Notes under the pieces: generated by a model
Seen by the model: only the letters and a program-made list of their open reading frames with translations
Told to the model about the DNA's origin: nothing
Databases searched by the model: none
Part shown: one piece after another, positions 13,908-16,629 of the stretch
How positions within the stretch are numbered: the stretch's first letter is position 1
How the letters are laid out: each line of letters opens with the position of its first letter
Assembly (NCBI GenBank): GCA_050920955.1
Contig: JBPBQS010000328.1
Location: 1 to 16,629, forward strand
Direction: 5' to 3'
DNA: 16,629 bases
DNA from: CAXSEF01 sp050920955
GTDB taxonomy: Bacteria > Pseudomonadota > Alphaproteobacteria > Acetobacterales > Acetobacteraceae
Translations under genes and position numbers: made by a program

Positions 13908-14042
13908 GAGGAAGCAAGGCCGGGCTCTGCCCGGACCCGCAAAGGGTCCGAGGACCCTTTGATCCCTTGACTTAAGTATTGGATTCTCAAGGCGAGCCTT
14001 GAGCGGAGTCCAGAGGCAGGACCTCTGGCCTTGCTTGCTTCC
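13908..14042. repeat. Four-hairpin intergenic element, copy G
   Basis: This copy lies between the parE stop and the serine hydrolase start on the minus strand. H1 is CCGGGC/GCCCGG with loop TCT (13920-13934). H2 is CAAAGGGTCC/GGACCCTTTG with loop GA (13940-13961), a ten-bp stem. H3 is CTCAAGGC/GCCTTGAG with loop GA (13986-14003). H4 is CCAGAGG/CCTCTGG with a five-base loop (14010-14028). The centre, ACTTAAGTATT, resembles the linkers of copies D and E. The ends are GGAAGCAAGG and CCTTGCTTGCTTCC, a near-perfect terminal inverted repeat. It begins about 5 nt after the parE stop. Confidence 0.93.
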
Positions 14043-14047
14043 GGTCG

Positions 14048-16024
14048 TCACACGTCGAGTTCCTCGACGGTGCGGGCGCGCTCCTGGATGAACTGGAAGC
14101 GCAGCTCGGGGCGGCGGCCCATCAGGCTTTCCACGACCTCGTCGGTGCGGAGGCGGTCCTCGCCGGCGGCGACGACCTTGAGCAGGGTGCGGCGCTTCGG
14201 GTCCATGGTGGTTTCCTTGAGCGCGCTGGGAGGCATTTCTCCCAAACCTTTGAACCTGCTGGTTTCCACCTTGGCGTTGGGCTTGAAGGCGGTCTTCATC
14301 TTGCGGGCGCGGTCGGCGTCGTTCATCGCGTAGACGGACTTCGCGCCGTGGGTCAGGCGGAACAGCGGGGGCTGGGCGAGGTAGATGTGGCCGTCGCGGA
14401 TCAGGCCGGGGAGCTCGCGGTAGAAGAAGGTCATGAGGAGGGAGGCGATGTGGGCGCCGTCCACGTCGGCGTCGGTCATGATGATGACGCGGCCATAGCG
14501 CAGGCGGGTGGCGTCGAAGCGGTCGCCGACGCCGCAGCCGAGGGCCTCGACGAGGTCCTTCAGCTCCTGGTTCTGGCGGAGTTTCTCCGTGGACGCGCTG
14601 GCGACGTTGAGGATCTTGCCGCGGAGCGGGAGGACGGCCTGGGTGGCGCGGTCGCGGGCCTGCTTGGCGGAGCCGCCGGCGCTGTCGCCCTCGACCAGGA
14701 AGATCTCGGTGTCGGCGGCGTTCTCCTTGGTGCAGTCGGCGAGCTTGCCGGGGAGGCGCAGGCGGCGGGTCGCGGACTTGCGGGGGGTGTCCTTGGCCTC
14801 CTTGCGGCGCAGGCGGTCCTCGGCGCGCTCGATGGTGAAGGCGAGCAGGGCGTCGGACTGCGCGGGGTGGGCCGCGAGCCAGTGGTCGAAGCGGTCGCGG
14901 AGCGCGGTCTCGACCAGGCGGGCGGCCTCGGGGCTGGTGAGCTTCTCCTTGGTCTGGCCCTGGAACTGGGGGTCGCGGACGAAGGCGGAGAGCTTGGCGG
15001 CGAGGACGCCGGAGAGGTCGTCGGCGGTGACCTGGAGCGCGCGCTTGTTGCTGCGCTGCTCGCCCCAGGCGCGCAGGCCGCGCAGGAGGGCGGCGCGCAG
15101 GCCGGCCTCGTGGGTGCCGCCCTGGGGCGTGGGCACGGTGTTGCAGTAGGAGTGCAGGAAGGCCTCGCCGGACTCCATCCAGGCGAGCGCCCACTCGACG
15201 CGGCCTGTGGAGGCGCCCTTTGCGTCGGGGGGGAGGGCGGCCTCGCCGGCCCAGATCTCGGGGATGGCGCGGGGGGCGTCGGCGATGTCGGCGTCCAGGC
15301 TGTCGCGCAGGCCGCCGGGGAAGTGCAGCTCGGCCTCGGCGGGGATGTCGGCGGGGCGGGGCAGCGCGGGGTCGCAGGACCAGCGGATGCGGACGCCGCG
15401 GAACAGGTAGGCCTTCGAGCGGCACAGGCGGTAGAGGCGGGCGGGGGCGAACTGCAGGGCCGCGAAGATCTCGGGGTCGGGGTGGAAGCGGATCTGGGTT
15501 CCGCGGCGGTTCTGCACGGGGCCGGCGTTCTGCAGCTTCGTGGTGGGCTTGCCGCGGCTGTAGGTCTGGCGCCAGAGGACGCGGTCGCGGGCGACCTCCA
15601 CCTCCATCAGGTCGGAGAGGGCGTTGACCACGGAGGAGCCGACGCCGTGCAGGCCGCCGGAGGTTTCGTAGGACTTGCCGGAGAACTTGCCGCCCGAATG
15701 CAGTGTGGTAAGGATGACCTCCAAGGCGCTGAGTTTCTTGTATTTCGGGTGGGGGTCGACGGGGATGCCGCGGCCGTTGTCGCGCACGGTCAGGGTGTTG
15801 CCGGCTGCGAGCGTCACCTCGATCAGGCTGGCGTGGCCGGCGACGGCCTCGTCCATGCTGTTGTCGATGATCTCGGAGGCGAGGTGGTGGAGGGCGTTCT
15901 CGTCGGTGCCGCCGATGTACATGCCGGGGCGGCGGCGCACGGGCTCCAGGCCCTCCAGGACCTCGATGTCCTTGGCAGTGTAGCTGTCGCGGTTGTCGTC
16001 GGGCGGGGTGAACAAGTCGTTCAT
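14048..16024 (-). CDS. parE: DNA topoisomerase IV subunit B
   Basis: The protein has 658 aa, usual for ParE. The start at 16024 (MNDLFTPPDDNRDSYTAKDI) has CAGGGAA about 6 nt upstream; the open frame to 16231 is non-protein-like. The GHKL ATPase region has EIIDNSMDEA (51-60), DNGRGIP (82-88) and TSGGLHGVGSSVVNALS (121-137). The TOPRIM domain has the acidic EGDSAGG (E445) and the DxDxD of TDADVDG (D518, D520, D522), which bind the catalytic metal. RFKGLGEMPPSALKETTMDP near the end favours ParE over GyrB. With ParC it decatenates replicated chromosomes. No ParC gene is in the window. TACGGT at 16047-16052 with TTGTTC at 16070-16075 (minus strand, 17-bp gap) is a weak promoter candidate. Confidence 0.96.
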   Translation of the reverse strand: MNDLFTPPDDNRDSYTAKDIEVLEGLEPVRRRPGMYIGGTDENALHHLASEIIDNSMDEAVAGHASLIEVTLAAGNTLTVRDNGRGIPVDPHPKYKKLSALEVILTTLHSGGKFSGKSYETSGGLHGVGSSVVNALSDLMEVEVARDRVLWRQTYSRGKPTTKLQNAGPVQNRRGTQIRFHPDPEIFAALQFAPARLYRLCRSKAYLFRGVRIRWSCDPALPRPADIPAEAELHFPGGLRDSLDADIADAPRAIPEIWAGEAALPPDAKGASTGRVEWALAWMESGEAFLHSYCNTVPTPQGGTHEAGLRAALLRGLRAWGEQRSNKRALQVTADDLSGVLAAKLSAFVRDPQFQGQTKEKLTSPEAARLVETALRDRFDHWLAAHPAQSDALLAFTIERAEDRLRRKEAKDTPRKSATRRLRLPGKLADCTKENAADTEIFLVEGDSAGGSAKQARDRATQAVLPLRGKILNVASASTEKLRQNQELKDLVEALGCGVGDRFDATRLRYGRVIIMTDADVDGAHIASLLMTFFYRELPGLIRDGHIYLAQPPLFRLTHGAKSVYAMNDADRARKMKTAFKPNAKVETSRFKGLGEMPPSALKETTMDPKRRTLLKVVAAGEDRLRTDEVVESLMGRRPELRFQFIQERARTVEELDV

Positions 16025-16208
16025 GCTGCGTTCCCTGTCTCGTCGCACCGTAACTGCGGTGGCGGGCGGGAACAAGCAAGGCGGGCGGTGACGCGGGGTG
16101 ACGGCGTCGGGCCGCTGCAGGGTGGCGCGGCATGGCAGGAGGCGCCATGCCGCGTGGCCTGGTCGGCGGCGCGACTGGTCCGGCCGGCGCCGCCTTGTCC
16201 GGCAGGTG
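16025..16208. other. Gap between dps and parE (minus strand)
   Basis: These 184 bp hold the parE leader, a weak promoter candidate (TTGTTC 16070-16075, TACGGT 16047-16052, minus strand), the hairpin at 16126-16154, and a short GGAACAAGCAAGGCGGG (16069-16085) that resembles the border of the window's hairpin elements without any hairpin next to it. No full element copy is present. Confidence 0.5.
16126..16154. terminator. Perfect 11-bp inverted repeat after dps
   Basis: The arms CGCGGCATGGC (16126-16136) and GCCATGCCGCG (16144-16154) pair perfectly around a 7-base loop, AGGAGGC. The hairpin lies about 55 bp beyond the dps stop on the minus strand and ahead of parE. It could end or attenuate dps transcription, although no T-run follows. 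It differs in sequence and loop from the window's repeat family. A dyad-binding protein site is an alternative. Confidence 0.6.
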
Positions 16209-16629
16209 TCAGCGGCTGCCTTTGCCGTCACCGTCGCGCATCTCGCCGGTCGGCTCCTGGACGTGGGCCTCGAGGAACCACAGCTGCTTGTCGATGCCGC
16301 GCGAGACCTCGGTGAGCAGGTCGGCGGTGCCGGCGTCGCCCGCCTCGTCGGTGTCGTCGATGTTCTCGCGCACCGCGTTGGCGAACACGGAGTAACGGTC
16401 GATCAGCGCCGCGAGGTGGTCGGCGACGGCGTAGGTGTCGACGGGGTAAGGCGTCAGCTGCGACTTGGCCGCGACCTCGGCGGCGGTGCCGCGCGCGGTG
16501 CCGCCGAGCTGGGCGATGCGCTCGGCCATCATGTCGTTCCACTCGTCCTGGTCGGTGCGGAAGCCGTCCAGCATGAGGTGGACGCCGATGAACTGCGGGC
16601 CCTTGAGGTTCCAGTGCGCCTGCTTGGTG
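16209..16629 (-). CDS. dps: Dps-family ferritin-like DNA-binding protein, N-terminus cut by window
   Basis: The open frame continues past the right edge: the visible protein begins TKQAHWNLKGPQFIGVHLML and has about 139 residues, so only the N-terminal 20-30 are missing. The Dps ferroxidase ligands are all present with family spacing: H of AHWN, H of GVHLMLD, D four residues later, then D and E in DEWNDMMAE. The LIDRYSVFANAVRENI and ELHVQ-like LEAHVQE helices complete the four-helix bundle. Dps forms 12-subunit cages that oxidise ferrous iron with peroxide and protect DNA in stress and starvation. The tail (TGEMRDGDGKGSR) is short. The gene ends 185 bp before the parE start on the same strand. 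Confidence 0.93.
   Translation of the reverse strand, partial: TKQAHWNLKGPQFIGVHLMLDGFRTDQDEWNDMMAERIAQLGGTARGTAAEVAAKSQLTPYPVDTYAVADHLAALIDRYSVFANAVRENIDDTDEAGDAGTADLLTEVSRGIDKQLWFLEAHVQEPTGEMRDGDGKGSR

Noticed and set aside
1366..14042. CRISPR array or tandem repeats
   Set aside because: The repeats are dispersed, lie one per intergenic gap, vary in sequence and are built of hairpins. There are no regular spacers and no cas genes.
16025..16231. N-terminal extension of ParE to 16231
   Set aside because: The added residues are Arg/Pro-rich, contain the dps-side hairpin, and do not resemble ParE. The ATG at 16024 has a ribosome-binding site and gives the usual N-terminus.

Overview
The window is a stretch of a GC-rich bacterial chromosome that reads as alphaproteobacterial, most likely Acetobacteraceae or a near relative in the Rhodospirillales. 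The grounds are the very high GC, the heavy use of GGG for glycine in many genes, a GatCAB amidotransferase, the YcjX/YcjF pair, and an AT-rich hairpin repeat (10313-10427) of a type I recall from acetic-acid-bacterial genomes. The family assignment is inference. All genes are housekeeping or generic accessory genes. I see no transposase, phage gene, CRISPR array, tRNA or rRNA.

Layout from left to right. The 3' part of a YcjX-type ATPase gene (cut by the window start) is followed by a YcjF/DUF697 membrane protein, then two small unrecognised proteins (70 and 176 aa), all on +. ruvX on - is divergent from the + strand cluster gatC-gatA-(167-aa winged-helix-like protein)-gatB. gatC/gatA and gatA/167-aa overlap by 4 bp (ATGA, GTGA), so they look translationally coupled. 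A DUF1653 protein (-) is convergent with gatB. A glycosyltransferase-61 family protein (+) is convergent with xanthine phosphoribosyltransferase gpt (-). A cytoplasmic-type gamma-glutamyltransferase (+) is convergent with a serine hydrolase of the beta-lactamase/class C family (-). parE (-) and a dps gene cut by the right window edge (-) finish the window.

The most striking content is not a gene. Most transcription-unit ends carry a 55-160 bp element made of up to four short hairpins in series. There are seven GC-rich copies, one AT-rich copy with a similar layout and one probable remnant. Many sit 0-20 nt after a stop codon. The outer hairpins usually keep a constant loop (TCT on the left, AGA on the right) while the stem sequence changes with pairing preserved. 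Left and right halves are shuffled between copies. In ruvX and the DUF1653 gene the element has become the last 16-20 codons of the protein, and the - strand genes gpt and the serine hydrolase stop exactly at an element border. This looks like a REP/BIME-like family targeted to, or retained at, gene 3' ends, probably acting in termination or mRNA 3'-end protection. It is the best candidate here for something under-described.
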